Position numbers and translations under genes: made by a program. The notes beneath the pieces are model-generated. The model had not been told where the DNA came from and made no database searches. It saw only the letters and a list, made by a program, of their open reading frames with translations. A DNA stretch of 7,935 nucleotides, taken from positions 1 to 7,935 of the forward strand of contig PSRN01000205.1 of the NCBI GenBank assembly GCA_003176075.1, in the 5' to 3' direction. How positions within the stretch are numbered: position 1 is the stretch's first letter; the number at the start of each line of letters is the position of its first letter. This document shows positions 1-6,202 of this stretch, one piece after another. Source of the stretch: Bdellovibrio sp. (GTDB lineage Bacteria > Bdellovibrionota > Bdellovibrionia > Bdellovibrionales > Bdellovibrionaceae).

Positions 1-993
1 CTCTTGGAACAAGAATTCCGCGCCTTCGGGCGCCGCTTTCAGTTCCTCAATCCCGACGCCAAAGACCCGGCCCGCAAGTCCTTTAAAGAAGCTAGTTTTT
101 TTACTCCTCACGGCAGAGGCAAGGGTGACTTGAACTTTATTGAAGTCTACGAGTCGATGAATTTGCTTTTGTCGGGGGGCCGACGAACGGCCCTCGCTAT
201 TTACGATGAAGCGCAGGCGGCCGGTTTGACCATTGCCGGAGAGCAAAGGGACTCCTTTGGCCGCCAATATTTAAAGCAAGCGGAGACCAAAGAGAGGGTG
301 AGGACGCTGTTTGGAAGATATTTTTCCACGCTGCCGGAAATGGTGAAGAAGTTTGCAATGGCGAACCAAAAGCGGGCGGCGGATCTGCAGGCGATCGAGC
401 AAGCGAAGGCTGCGCTTGCCCAAATGGCCAAAGGGCACGATTACGGATTTGTCGGGATGGAATGGAGCAAATATTTCGGTGATTATAAGGCGGCGAAAAA
501 AATAGCGGAATCCAGCCCAACGGAAGATTTGCTGTCGATTCTGTGGAGGATTGCTGAGGACCCCAGCGAGGCGGGGCGGCCGAAACCCGAGGGCTCGATG
601 AGCTATGGGGAGATTCGTATTTTTTCAACCATCGTCTATTACTTGGAATCACTCTTTCAAGCTTACGACAACAGTCCCCACGACCTCGTGCTGAACTGGA
701 CTGAAATTAAGGATTCGCAGGCCAGAGTTTATAGATTTTTGGATGAACTCATTCAGGTGGAGAAAAAGGTGGGTGACTGGGCTTACGAAAGGTATTTTAA
801 GGAATTATATCTGAGCGTGGATTCATACTATCCTTGTTTGGTGGCGGAACAGGTGAAAGTCCCCTCCGCCACTTGCTTGAGGTCAGGGCCCGAAGGTGAC
901 AGGGTTTTTACCGTGGTCGATATCGCCAAAGTGATTGAAGTTTTAAAAAGTTCGATGGCCAAGAAAAATCAGGCCGCGGTGCCCCCGCGATGA
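1..993 (+). CDS. Unrecognised protein, C-terminal part (5' end outside the window)
   Basis: The frame is open from the first base. The earliest possible start seen is a TTG at base 4 with no room for a ribosome site, so the gene almost certainly begins to the left. About 330 residues are visible. I do not recognise the family. The visible part looks soluble and mostly helical, with charged, Ala- and Lys-rich stretches. Around bases 115-180 the segment KGDLNFIEVYESMNLLLSGG vaguely resembles an EF-hand-like helix entry (Gly/Asp-rich loop, then FIEVYE), but the calcium ligands are not convincingly spaced. Two cysteines (codons near 835 and 874) lie 13 residues apart near the end. No membrane segment is seen, and any signal peptide would be outside the window. 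The stop overlaps the start of the MFS gene (ATGA), which suggests translational coupling and perhaps a shared process. That the gene is real is well supported; its function is not. Confidence 0.8.
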   Translation, partial: LLEQEFRAFGRRFQFLNPDAKDPARKSFKEASFFTPHGRGKGDLNFIEVYESMNLLLSGGRRTALAIYDEAQAAGLTIAGEQRDSFGRQYLKQAETKERVRTLFGRYFSTLPEMVKKFAMANQKRAADLQAIEQAKAALAQMAKGHDYGFVGMEWSKYFGDYKAAKKIAESSPTEDLLSILWRIAEDPSEAGRPKPEGSMSYGEIRIFSTIVYYLESLFQAYDNSPHDLVLNWTEIKDSQARVYRFLDELIQVEKKVGDWAYERYFKELYLSVDSYYPCLVAEQVKVPSATCLRSGPEGDRVFTVVDIAKVIEVLKSSMAKKNQAAVPPR

Positions 994-2153
994 CCGTGGC
1001 CACGAAGGTGAACTGGCATTGGGTGGTGATAGCTTGTATCAACCTGTTTCTTTTCGGACTTTCCGACAACATTCGGGGCCCGATCTTTCCTGAAATCCTG
1101 GCGGAGTTTCAGCTGAGCCATTCGCGGGGATCGTTGTTTTTTGCGGTGACTTCGCTTTTGACGGCGAGCGGAGCCTTGCTTGTGCCCTGGGTGGTGAGGC
1201 GGACGGACAAGGGTCTGGCTTTGTTATTGTTCACCTCTCTGCTGGCTGTTTCCCAATGGGGTTACTTTGTCAGCTCCAGTTACCGTCTCGTTCTGATGTT
1301 CGCCGTGTTGCTTGGAGTGGCTATGGGCGGCCTTGCCGTATTGCAAAACCTGATTGTTGTCGCCAGTACGCCGGCCCATCGCCGTCCGCAAATTCAAAAT
1401 GGACTTCATGCCTGCTATGGAGCTTCATCGGTTTTGGCGCCGGGTCTGGTGATCGCTTTGTCGCTCTTGGGCCTCACCTGGCGTTGGAGCTTTCTCGTCA
1501 CATGCCTGCTTGATGGTCTGTTCGCGGTTCTGCTGGTGGTCTGGGGCCGGTCGCGCGGCGGCGTTCTGCCCATTGAGGAGCCTCCGCATCTGACGAATGC
1601 ACGTTACTCGCGGCGGGAAGCTTGGTACATGGCCCTGATCGTGGCTCTCTACCTCGCTTTGGAGCTTCTGCTCTCTTCCCGCTTGGCCGTTTTGATGCGG
1701 GAGGTGCGGGGCCTTGATTTGCGTGACTCGAGCTTTTGGGTGTTGGTTTTTTTTGGCGGACTTTTTTTTGGTCGTGTGGTCTTTAGCTTTGTTCGACCTG
1801 GTGTTTCGTTGCGATTTCAGCTGATCGTTTGCCTGATATTGACGGCGGTGTTGATCTTCGGCGGAGTGAGCTGGGCGCCTGAACTTCTTTGTTTGGCGGG
1901 ACTGACGCTGGCGCCATTTTATCCTTTGATTTTGACCGGCATGAGTTACTTGTTCCACAAGAACGTCGATCGGGCGACGTCTTTGGCGCTCGCCTTGTCC
2001 GGGTTCGCCGTCGTATCAATGCATGGGGCCGTCGGTTGGATTTCTGATCTCTATGGAATTAGAATGGCTTACGGTCTCGGTTTGATCTTGACGGCGATCA
2101 TTTTGCTGCTCATTTTGTGCTATCACCGCTTTTTCGGCCGATCGATTCCCTAA
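990..2153 (+). CDS. MFS transporter, fucose-permease-like
   Basis: A 387-residue inner-membrane protein, near-normal length for a 12-helix major facilitator. It should move a small solute using an ion gradient; the substrate cannot be read from the sequence. Helix 1 (about residues 11-28) runs into GLSDNIRGPIFPEIL, typical of the first helix and loop in the FucP/YqjV-like branch. The NGLHACYGASSVLAPG stretch (about 137-152) is the conserved helix-5 'HaxyGxGxxxgP' motif of that branch. A charged central loop (about 186-210) separates the two halves, and helix 8 shows FFGGLFFGR (254-261). The start is the ATG of an ATGA overlap with the upstream gene. No good Shine-Dalgarno is visible, so coupled reinitiation is likely. 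Two runs of eight Ts lie inside the gene at 1747-1754 and 1762-1769. The family is quite secure, the subfamily moderately so. Confidence 0.88.
   Translation: MTVATKVNWHWVVIACINLFLFGLSDNIRGPIFPEILAEFQLSHSRGSLFFAVTSLLTASGALLVPWVVRRTDKGLALLLFTSLLAVSQWGYFVSSSYRLVLMFAVLLGVAMGGLAVLQNLIVVASTPAHRRPQIQNGLHACYGASSVLAPGLVIALSLLGLTWRWSFLVTCLLDGLFAVLLVVWGRSRGGVLPIEEPPHLTNARYSRREAWYMALIVALYLALELLLSSRLAVLMREVRGLDLRDSSFWVLVFFGGLFFGRVVFSFVRPGVSLRFQLIVCLILTAVLIFGGVSWAPELLCLAGLTLAPFYPLILTGMSYLFHKNVDRATSLALALSGFAVVSMHGAVGWISDLYGIRMAYGLGLILTAIILLLILCYHRFFGRSIP
1747..1769 (+). repeat. Twin T8 homopolymers inside the MFS gene
   Basis: Two runs of exactly eight Ts (1747-1754 and 1762-1769) are separated by seven bases. 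They encode the V-FF-GG-L-FF-G part of a transmembrane helix. Such runs can slip during replication and would then shift the frame in the C-terminal half of the transporter. As read, the frame is intact. Confidence 0.6.
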
Positions 2154-2167
2154 AGTCTTATCAGATG

Positions 2168-2252
2168 AAAGAAACGAACTAAGAAAAAAACGAACGAAGA
2201 AGCGAGCAAAGAAGCGAGCAAGGAAGAGAACGAGAAACGAACGAGCGAAGAA
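2168..2252 (+). repeat. Purine-rich, nearly T-free leader with 12-base tandem repeats
   Basis: The gap between the MFS stop and the ABC ATPase start is almost pure A/G/C. One T lies at 2180, and from 2181 to the start codon at 2253 there is none. Two perfect 12-base units (AAGAAGCGAGCA at 2197-2208 and 2209-2220) are followed by decayed units with a 4-base rhythm (GAAC, GAAG, CGAG). Without T there can be no stop, no ATG/GTG/TTG start and no typical -10 box, so the ATPase must start at 2253 or later. The last stop in that frame is the TGA at 2166-2168. In that frame the tract would read as a Lys/Glu-rich peptide, but it has no start codon. I see no promoter or terminator here. The tract may be an unstructured leader that helps ribosome loading, since a strong Shine-Dalgarno is lacking. 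Confidence 0.7.
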
Positions 2253-3254
2253 ATGAACGAAGTTGTCGCGGAATTTCAGAGTGTGAGCAAAACCTTTGGG
2301 CGTGTGAAAGCCGTGACCGATTTGTCGTTTCAAATTCATCGCGGTGAAATCCTTGGATTTTTGGGACCCAACGGAGCCGGCAAGAGCACCAGCCTCAATT
2401 TGCTTCAGGGCATTCGCCATCCCAGTCAGGGGAAAGTCAGTCTCTTTGGCCGCAGTCCACAGTCCCTGGAGGCAAAACGAAAACTCGGGGTCACGCCGCA
2501 GGATTTGGATTTTCCAAGCCACCTCAACGTCCGTGAGGTTCTTCGCATGGTTTGTTGGGCTCATGGGAGAGGGCGGGAAGCCGAGCTGCTGCAACGCTTG
2601 AGTTTGCAGAAGATCGCGGAGCGCCGGACAAGCGTTCTCTCCGGCGGTGAAAAGCGCCGCCTGGGTCTGGCCTGTGCCTTGGCGGGAGCGCCCGAACTGA
2701 TCTTGCTCGACGAGCCGACGACGGGTCTGGATGTGGAATCCCGCTATGTCCTGTGGGAGGTTGTTCAACAGGAGCGCGAGAAAGGCACGACCATCGTTCT
2801 CACCACCCACTATTTGGATGAACTGGACAAGTTGGGCGATCGGGTGATCGTTATTGATCTTGGTCAAAAGTTGTTCGAGGGAAGCGTTCGCCAAATCAAA
2901 TCATTCGTTGATTTTCAAAAGTTGGCCTTCGATTTGCCCAAGGGTTTTGAGTTGGTGGGAATCAATCATCTTTCCTTGCAACGCGATGATCAATCCTGTG
3001 TTTTGATCGTCGCCGACGCCGATGAAACGGTGAGACAGCTGGTTCACAACAACGTGCCTTTTCAGAACCTGCATGTGAGCTCCGCTTCACTCGAAGAGGC
3101 TTTTCTTCATTTTCGGCGCCGGAGCGTGGGCGGCGAAGCCGCCACGGGTGTGCAGGAGGGGCCGACTCGCCCTTCGCCAGAAGCTTTAATGACGTCCGTG
3201 GCGTCTCCGCCGCCCACGCGGGCGCCGCCCACGCAGCCGGGGGGAGTGGGTTAA
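2253..3254 (+). CDS. ABC-2 type transporter ATP-binding protein
   Basis: A 333-residue ATPase subunit on the cytoplasmic face of an ABC exporter. All nucleotide-binding motifs are present in order: Walker A GPNGAGKST (38-46), Q-loop Gln83, signature LSGGEKRR (129-136), Walker B LILLDEP (149-155), D-loop GLD (158-160) and H-loop His186 in TTH. The pattern and the C-terminal region (about 205-287, ending in EEAFLHF) match the DrrA/CcmA-like ATPases that pair with ABC-2 permeases for drugs, lipids or polysaccharides. The permease gene follows with no gap and in the same reading frame. The natural domain seems to end near residue 290. The last 40 or so residues (SVGGEAATG, then a Pro/Thr-rich tail) are encoded by a cluster of dispersed palindromic repeats and look like a later addition. 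The start is fixed by the T-free leader. Substrate is unknown. Confidence 0.95.
   Translation: MNEVVAEFQSVSKTFGRVKAVTDLSFQIHRGEILGFLGPNGAGKSTSLNLLQGIRHPSQGKVSLFGRSPQSLEAKRKLGVTPQDLDFPSHLNVREVLRMVCWAHGRGREAELLQRLSLQKIAERRTSVLSGGEKRRLGLACALAGAPELILLDEPTTGLDVESRYVLWEVVQQEREKGTTIVLTTHYLDELDKLGDRVIVIDLGQKLFEGSVRQIKSFVDFQKLAFDLPKGFELVGINHLSLQRDDQSCVLIVADADETVRQLVHNNVPFQNLHVSSASLEEAFLHFRRRSVGGEAATGVQEGPTRPSPEALMTSVASPPPTRAPPTQPGGVG
3124..3234. repeat. Cluster of shortened palindromic repeats at the end of the ATPase gene
   Basis: Three copies or fragments of the dispersed repeat start with the 11-mer GCGTGGGCGGC. The first is on the plus strand at 3124-3134. It folds as a hairpin: CGTGGGCGGC at 3125-3134, loop GAA, GCCGCCACG at 3138-3146, with one bulged G. 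The second is in reverse orientation at 3209-3219 and is preceded by CCGTGGCGTCT at 3196-3206. Together they match the two ends of the reverse complement of the 5188 copy with its middle removed. The third is a bare reverse 11-mer at 3224-3234. All lie inside coding sequence, in the last 45 codons of the ATPase gene. Confidence 0.8.
3239..3246 (+). promoter_or_regulatory. Probable ribosome binding site of the ABC permease
   Basis: A G-rich stretch ending in GGAG (3243-3246) lies 8 bases before the ATG at 3255, a suitable distance for a Shine-Dalgarno. It directly abuts the repeat cluster, inside the last codons of the ATPase gene. It is one of the better such sites in a window where most starts lack a clear one. 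Confidence 0.5.
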
Positions 3255-3992
3255 ATGGTGATTTTATTTTTTCGCCTGTGCGCGATGACGCTAACTGAAA
3301 CCCTTCGCCAACCGACCTATGTGGTGACGACTTTGCTTTTCCCCGCCATGTTTTTTTGGTTTTTCGGCGTTCCCAACGTGAAGGATGAAAATTCCGCCCG
3401 CTTTCTGATGGGCTCTTTCGCGGCTTTCGGCGTTTTGGGTGTCGTTCTTTTTCAAATGACGGTGGGGGTTGCTCAGGAGCGGGCCAGCAGCTGGAATGTC
3501 TATTTGCGCACTTTGCCGGTGCCAGCCACGATCTTTATGTTCACGCGTCTATTTTCAAGCTTCTTTCTGGCTGTCTTGTCGGTGGGCTGTGTGATTGCCA
3601 CCGCCCTGGCGACAACCGATATCTCCATGTCGGCGGAGCGGTGGATATATTTTTTGACGGCGGTTTTTTTAGCTGGCATTCCCTTTGCGGCTTTGGGTTT
3701 GGTGCTTGGTTACTTGACGACTCCCCGCTCGGCCGTTCCGGTGGCGAACCTGATCTACCTGCCGTTTTCCTTCGCCGGTGGCCTGTGGATCCCGCCGAAC
3801 GGATTGTCAGAATCGGTCCGGCAAATTTCAGAAAAGCTTCCGACCCGATTCTATGGGGAAATCGTGTGGTCGGTGGTGCTTGGCCAGGAAGTCAAAGAGA
3901 GATGGATGTGGGGCCAGGCCATTTATGCCGTCGCTTTTTTGGCGGCGGCCATTTACCTGCATCAACGCGATGAAACCCTCAGATTCGGTTGA
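3255..3992 (+). CDS. ABC-2 type transporter permease
   Basis: A 245-residue inner-membrane subunit, about normal length for a single ABC-2 permease. Six hydrophobic segments can be drawn: about 20-39, 50-72, 99-119, 129-154, 158-178 and 219-235. A conserved-looking cytoplasmic segment, QERASSWNVYLRTLPV (74-89), sits where ABC-2 permeases usually contact the ATPase. The stretch SFAGGLWIPPNGLSESVRQI (172-191), followed by SEKLPTRFYGE, is characteristic of the family before the last helix. With the ATPase encoded just upstream it should form a homodimeric-permease exporter. The ATG follows the ATPase TAA directly and is in the same frame. The gene ends inside the next one, overlapping the methyltransferase start by 23 bases, so the three are very probably cotranscribed. 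The exported substrate cannot be told. Confidence 0.93.
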   Translation: MVILFFRLCAMTLTETLRQPTYVVTTLLFPAMFFWFFGVPNVKDENSARFLMGSFAAFGVLGVVLFQMTVGVAQERASSWNVYLRTLPVPATIFMFTRLFSSFFLAVLSVGCVIATALATTDISMSAERWIYFLTAVFLAGIPFAALGLVLGYLTTPRSAVPVANLIYLPFSFAGGLWIPPNGLSESVRQISEKLPTRFYGEIVWSVVLGQEVKERWMWGQAIYAVAFLAAAIYLHQRDETLRFG

Positions 3993-5250
3993 AGCCTTTG
4001 TCAGCTGTCCACTCCAGGTGGAACGGGAACTTCTGCGGGAAATTTCAGAGGTTCGGCCGCTGCTGATGAATCCCGAGGCCCGCTTTATTACGGAGGTCTG
4101 GGAGACCCGCCCCGTTCAAGGGGGGGTCCACGTAAAGACTTCTTACATCGCGACTTTGCAATTGAATTATTGGCTGAAATTGGCCCATCGGGTTCTTCTC
4201 CGTGTCGGGAATTTCCAAGCTTTGAGTTTGCCGCGCTTGCGGGCGCGGTTGCAGGGAATTGATTTTCGTCCTTATTGGGGCGATCGCGATTTTCGCTTAA
4301 AAGTGGAGGCGGGTTCGTGCCGGATCAGCAATGAAAAGCTGATTCGCCGTCTTTGCGGTGAAATTTGGCCAGTGGCGGATCCGGTGCCGGATTCGGTGTC
4401 TGATTCATCGTCGCGGACGGTTTTGGTGCGCGGTTGGCGGGACGATTGGACGGTGAGCGTGGACACGAGCGGCGCGCACCTTCATCAGCGGGGCTATCGT
4501 AAAAAAAGCGGCCCGGCGCCGCTGCGTGAAACGCTGGCGGCGCTGACATGGCGATTATTGGCGGAGGACGCACCTGTCTCCAAGCTGCGCGAAGTGCAGA
4601 TTCTTGATCCCATGGCTGGAAGTGGTACCCTGTTGCGCGAGGCGTTTGATCTTTACCGACCGCAAATGGAACGGGATTTTTTGTTTTCTGATTTCGCCAA
4701 TTGCCCCAAACTTCTTCGCGGTCCACAGCAGTGGGCCAATCACCGCCTCGATTTCTCCACTTTTCAGCGGGGGGCCGCGATCGACAAGGATGTGAACTTG
4801 GCCGCGATCTTAAAAGAAAATCTGTCGACCACGGGATTCTTCCAGCGCATTGGGGACTTTGCCAAGGTGGCGAATCGAAATGAATTGGGACTCGAGGAGG
4901 AGCGCGAACTTTGGATCGCGGCCAACCCTCCCTATGGGGAACGCCTCGCCCAACCGGCCAAAGAAAGCTGGCGGAGGGAGTGGTGGCCGTTCGTCGAACG
5001 AATGAATCCCCGGCGCTTGGCCGTCTGGTTGCCAGAGAAAGAAGTTCCGTCGTTTTTGCGCGGCATTCCGCCCGCTGATCGACAACGGCAGGGCCAGGAA
5101 GCCCATTCCGTTCGTCAGTTCGCCATTTCAAATGGTGGAATTCCTTGTCGGATCTTGCTTTTTAACCGCACCTTCCCGCAGACCTCCAGCGTGGGCGGCT
5201 CTGCCCAAGTCGGTGCCTCCGGCACCTCCGCAGACGCCACGGGTTTTTAG
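3970..5250 (+). CDS. THUMP-domain rRNA N2-guanine methyltransferase, RlmL-like
   Basis: A 426-residue SAM-dependent RNA methyltransferase of the RlmL/YpsC (COG0116) type, expected to methylate the exocyclic amine of a guanine in 23S rRNA; the exact target is not shown. The N-terminal part (to about 165) fits the ferredoxin-like plus THUMP RNA-binding region. Then come LHQRGYR (171-177) and PLRETLAA (184-191), both hallmarks of this family. Next are SAM motif I DPMAGSGT (213-220, Ala where many relatives have Cys), an acidic Asp272 in AIDKD that probably binds SAM ribose, and catalytic motif IV NPPYGERL (319-326). The start at 3970 (MKPSDSVEAF) begins right where family homology begins; earlier in-frame Mets would only read the permease in another frame. 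The family's usual end is near ILLFNR (about 400). Residues 407-425 are encoded by the dispersed palindromic repeat and look like an added tail. Confidence 0.93.
   Translation: MKPSDSVEAFVSCPLQVERELLREISEVRPLLMNPEARFITEVWETRPVQGGVHVKTSYIATLQLNYWLKLAHRVLLRVGNFQALSLPRLRARLQGIDFRPYWGDRDFRLKVEAGSCRISNEKLIRRLCGEIWPVADPVPDSVSDSSSRTVLVRGWRDDWTVSVDTSGAHLHQRGYRKKSGPAPLRETLAALTWRLLAEDAPVSKLREVQILDPMAGSGTLLREAFDLYRPQMERDFLFSDFANCPKLLRGPQQWANHRLDFSTFQRGAAIDKDVNLAAILKENLSTTGFFQRIGDFAKVANRNELGLEEERELWIAANPPYGERLAQPAKESWRREWWPFVERMNPRRLAVWLPEKEVPSFLRGIPPADRQRQGQEAHSVRQFAISNGGIPCRILLFNRTFPQTSSVGGSAQVGASGTSADATGF
5188..5241. repeat. Dispersed 54-base palindromic repeat, copy A
   Basis: It matches 6522-6575 at 52 of 54 positions in the same orientation. 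It folds on itself. The outer arm pairs 5190-5194 with 5237-5241, 5196-5197 with 5235-5236 and 5200-5204 with 5230-5234. The inner hairpin is GGTGCC (5212-5217), loop TCC, GGCACC (5221-5226). The copy lies wholly within the last 20 codons of the methyltransferase gene. No target-site duplication is obvious. Confidence 0.85.
5190..5248 (+). terminator. Possible intrinsic terminator formed by repeat copy A
   Basis: The repeat's outer stem ends at 5241. It is followed by GG and five Ts (5244-5248), which overlap the methyltransferase stop codon TAG (5248-5250). A GC-rich stem followed by a short T run is the form of an intrinsic terminator. The stem is long and imperfect and the T run short, so efficiency is uncertain. 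If active, the secreted-protein gene starting at 5255 would need read-through or its own promoter. Confidence 0.35.
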
Positions 5251-5254
5251 AGCC

Positions 5255-6049
5255 ATGAGAAATTGGCGGAAGATGTTTTCCCGATTGATTATTCGCACGA
5301 TAGCTGTGTCGACTCTCGGTTCTTTCGGCTCGTTTGGTCCTTTCTGCCCGTTCGTTCCTTTCACTTTGTCGTCAGCCAACGGAGCAGGGCCACAAAAAAG
5401 TAAAGTCTTCGGGAAGATCGCGCGCGAACAACTGTGGGCCGCCCTAAGAACTTCAAAAACTGTCGGGCAATTTTTCGCTCAAATGAAACCCAGGCTCGAG
5501 AAGAAGGACCTTGATTTCTTAAACTCGAGGCTAAGTGCCGAGGATTTCGCGGTTTCGGTCAAAGCAACTAAACAGAGTGAAAACAGTTTCGTGATTGAAA
5601 TCGGCGGGGAAAAGTCCACGTTCAAGATTGTGAACAGTTCTGAAAAAGAAACCAAGTTCGAAGTTGACGGAAAGACGTTGCGAGTGACTGCCGTGAGCAC
5701 CCTTGAGCAGGTCGTCAAGGATCTCGAGAAGGGTCTATCCGGGAAATCCACATCCCTGCGATATTTCCTTGAGACTCCCGCGTATGGAATCGTACAAGCT
5801 CTCGCTTACATTTTCTACGGCGGTCTCGCACTTCAACTTGTAAGAAATGGCCTTTGTGAGTTTTTAGAGGGGCTTACGAACGATTGTGAAGCGGGGAAGG
5901 CAAACGCCGTGGCTTCATGGATAAATTCGCGCCCGACGATTCTTTATTGCCATGACGATTCTGGAGATTCGGTGGAAGATCGGCTGAGTCGCTGCGTGCA
6001 AAAATCAACCACGACAATAAAGGGAAAGGAAAAAACAGGGGTTAAATAA
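5255..6049 (+). CDS. Secreted protein of unknown function
   Basis: A 264-residue protein that I do not recognise. It begins with a signal-peptide-like region: basic MRNWRKMFSRLIIR, then a hydrophobic stretch to about residue 38, with a plausible cleavage near ANGA (41-44). The hydrophobic core is unusual, made of Gly-Ser/Pro-Phe triplets encoded by 9-base tandem units. The mature part has a Lys-rich helical segment (50-95), a stretch likely to form beta strands (110-147), a hydrophobic segment (about 176-196) and four cysteines (201, 211, 232, 247) that could form two disulfides in the periplasm. An alternative start is ATG 5273 (residue 7), preceded by GGCGGAAG. It lies four bases after the methyltransferase stop but has lower GC and different codon use, suggesting separate origin. 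A frameshift at an A6 run (6031-6036) would extend it by about 25 residues. The gene is probably real, possibly truncated. Confidence 0.7.
   Translation: MRNWRKMFSRLIIRTIAVSTLGSFGSFGPFCPFVPFTLSSANGAGPQKSKVFGKIAREQLWAALRTSKTVGQFFAQMKPRLEKKDLDFLNSRLSAEDFAVSVKATKQSENSFVIEIGGEKSTFKIVNSSEKETKFEVDGKTLRVTAVSTLEQVVKDLEKGLSGKSTSLRYFLETPAYGIVQALAYIFYGGLALQLVRNGLCEFLEGLTNDCEAGKANAVASWINSRPTILYCHDDSGDSVEDRLSRCVQKSTTTIKGKEKTGVK
5318..5362 (+). repeat. Five degenerate 9-base tandem units in the signal-peptide region
   Basis: Units of 9 bases run from 5318 to 5362 and encode GSF, GSF, GPF, CPF and VPF. The third codon is TTC or TTT in every unit, and the middle codon is TCT, TCG, CCT or CCG. The strand is pyrimidine-rich. 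Its complement resembles the purine-rich leader at 2168-2252 (shared GAACGAAC-like words), though the unit length differs. Confidence 0.7.
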
Positions 6050-6053
6050 TCTC

Positions 6054-6075
6054 ACTAACGACTTCTTATCCAGAG
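6054..6075 (+). repeat. 22-base direct repeat, left copy
   Basis: It matches 6346-6367 at 19 of 22 positions, in the same orientation and 292 bases apart. In one frame the two copies read LTNDFLSR and ITDDLLCR, so the similarity may reflect duplicated coding sequence. The flanks do not align clearly. Confidence 0.6.
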
Positions 6076-6202
6076 GTTTGGCTCAGGAGTTTGCCGGATG
6101 GACCACTTGGATCAAGCAAATCGCTTGAAGTTTTTGTGAGTTCTTTGCTGAAAGCACCCAGCTCTACTCAAGAGTTCAAGAGTGGACTGTGAGATCCATT
6201 TT

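Noticed and set aside
1425..1958. Minus-strand frame of 177 codons
   Set aside because: Antisense to the MFS gene; Gln/Arg/Lys-rich composition is what hydrophobic codons give when read backwards.
2016..2894. Long minus-strand frame of 292 codons over the MFS end and ATPase start
   Set aside because: It lies antisense to two well-supported genes. Its Phe/Arg-rich part is just the purine-rich leader read backwards, and no domain is recognisable.
3778..3969. Earlier in-frame start for the methyltransferase
   Set aside because: These 64 codons are the permease gene read in another frame. Family homology begins at the Met at 3970.
4325..5131. Minus-strand frame of 268 codons
   Set aside because: Antisense to the methyltransferase, whose motifs are intact. 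The translation is Pro/Arg/Ser-rich with no motif, typical of a shadow frame in GC-rich DNA.
5132..5254. Earlier in-frame start for the secreted protein
   Set aside because: It would read the end of the methyltransferase and the palindromic repeat in another frame and would bury the signal peptide. The start at 5255 puts the basic and hydrophobic regions at the N-terminus.
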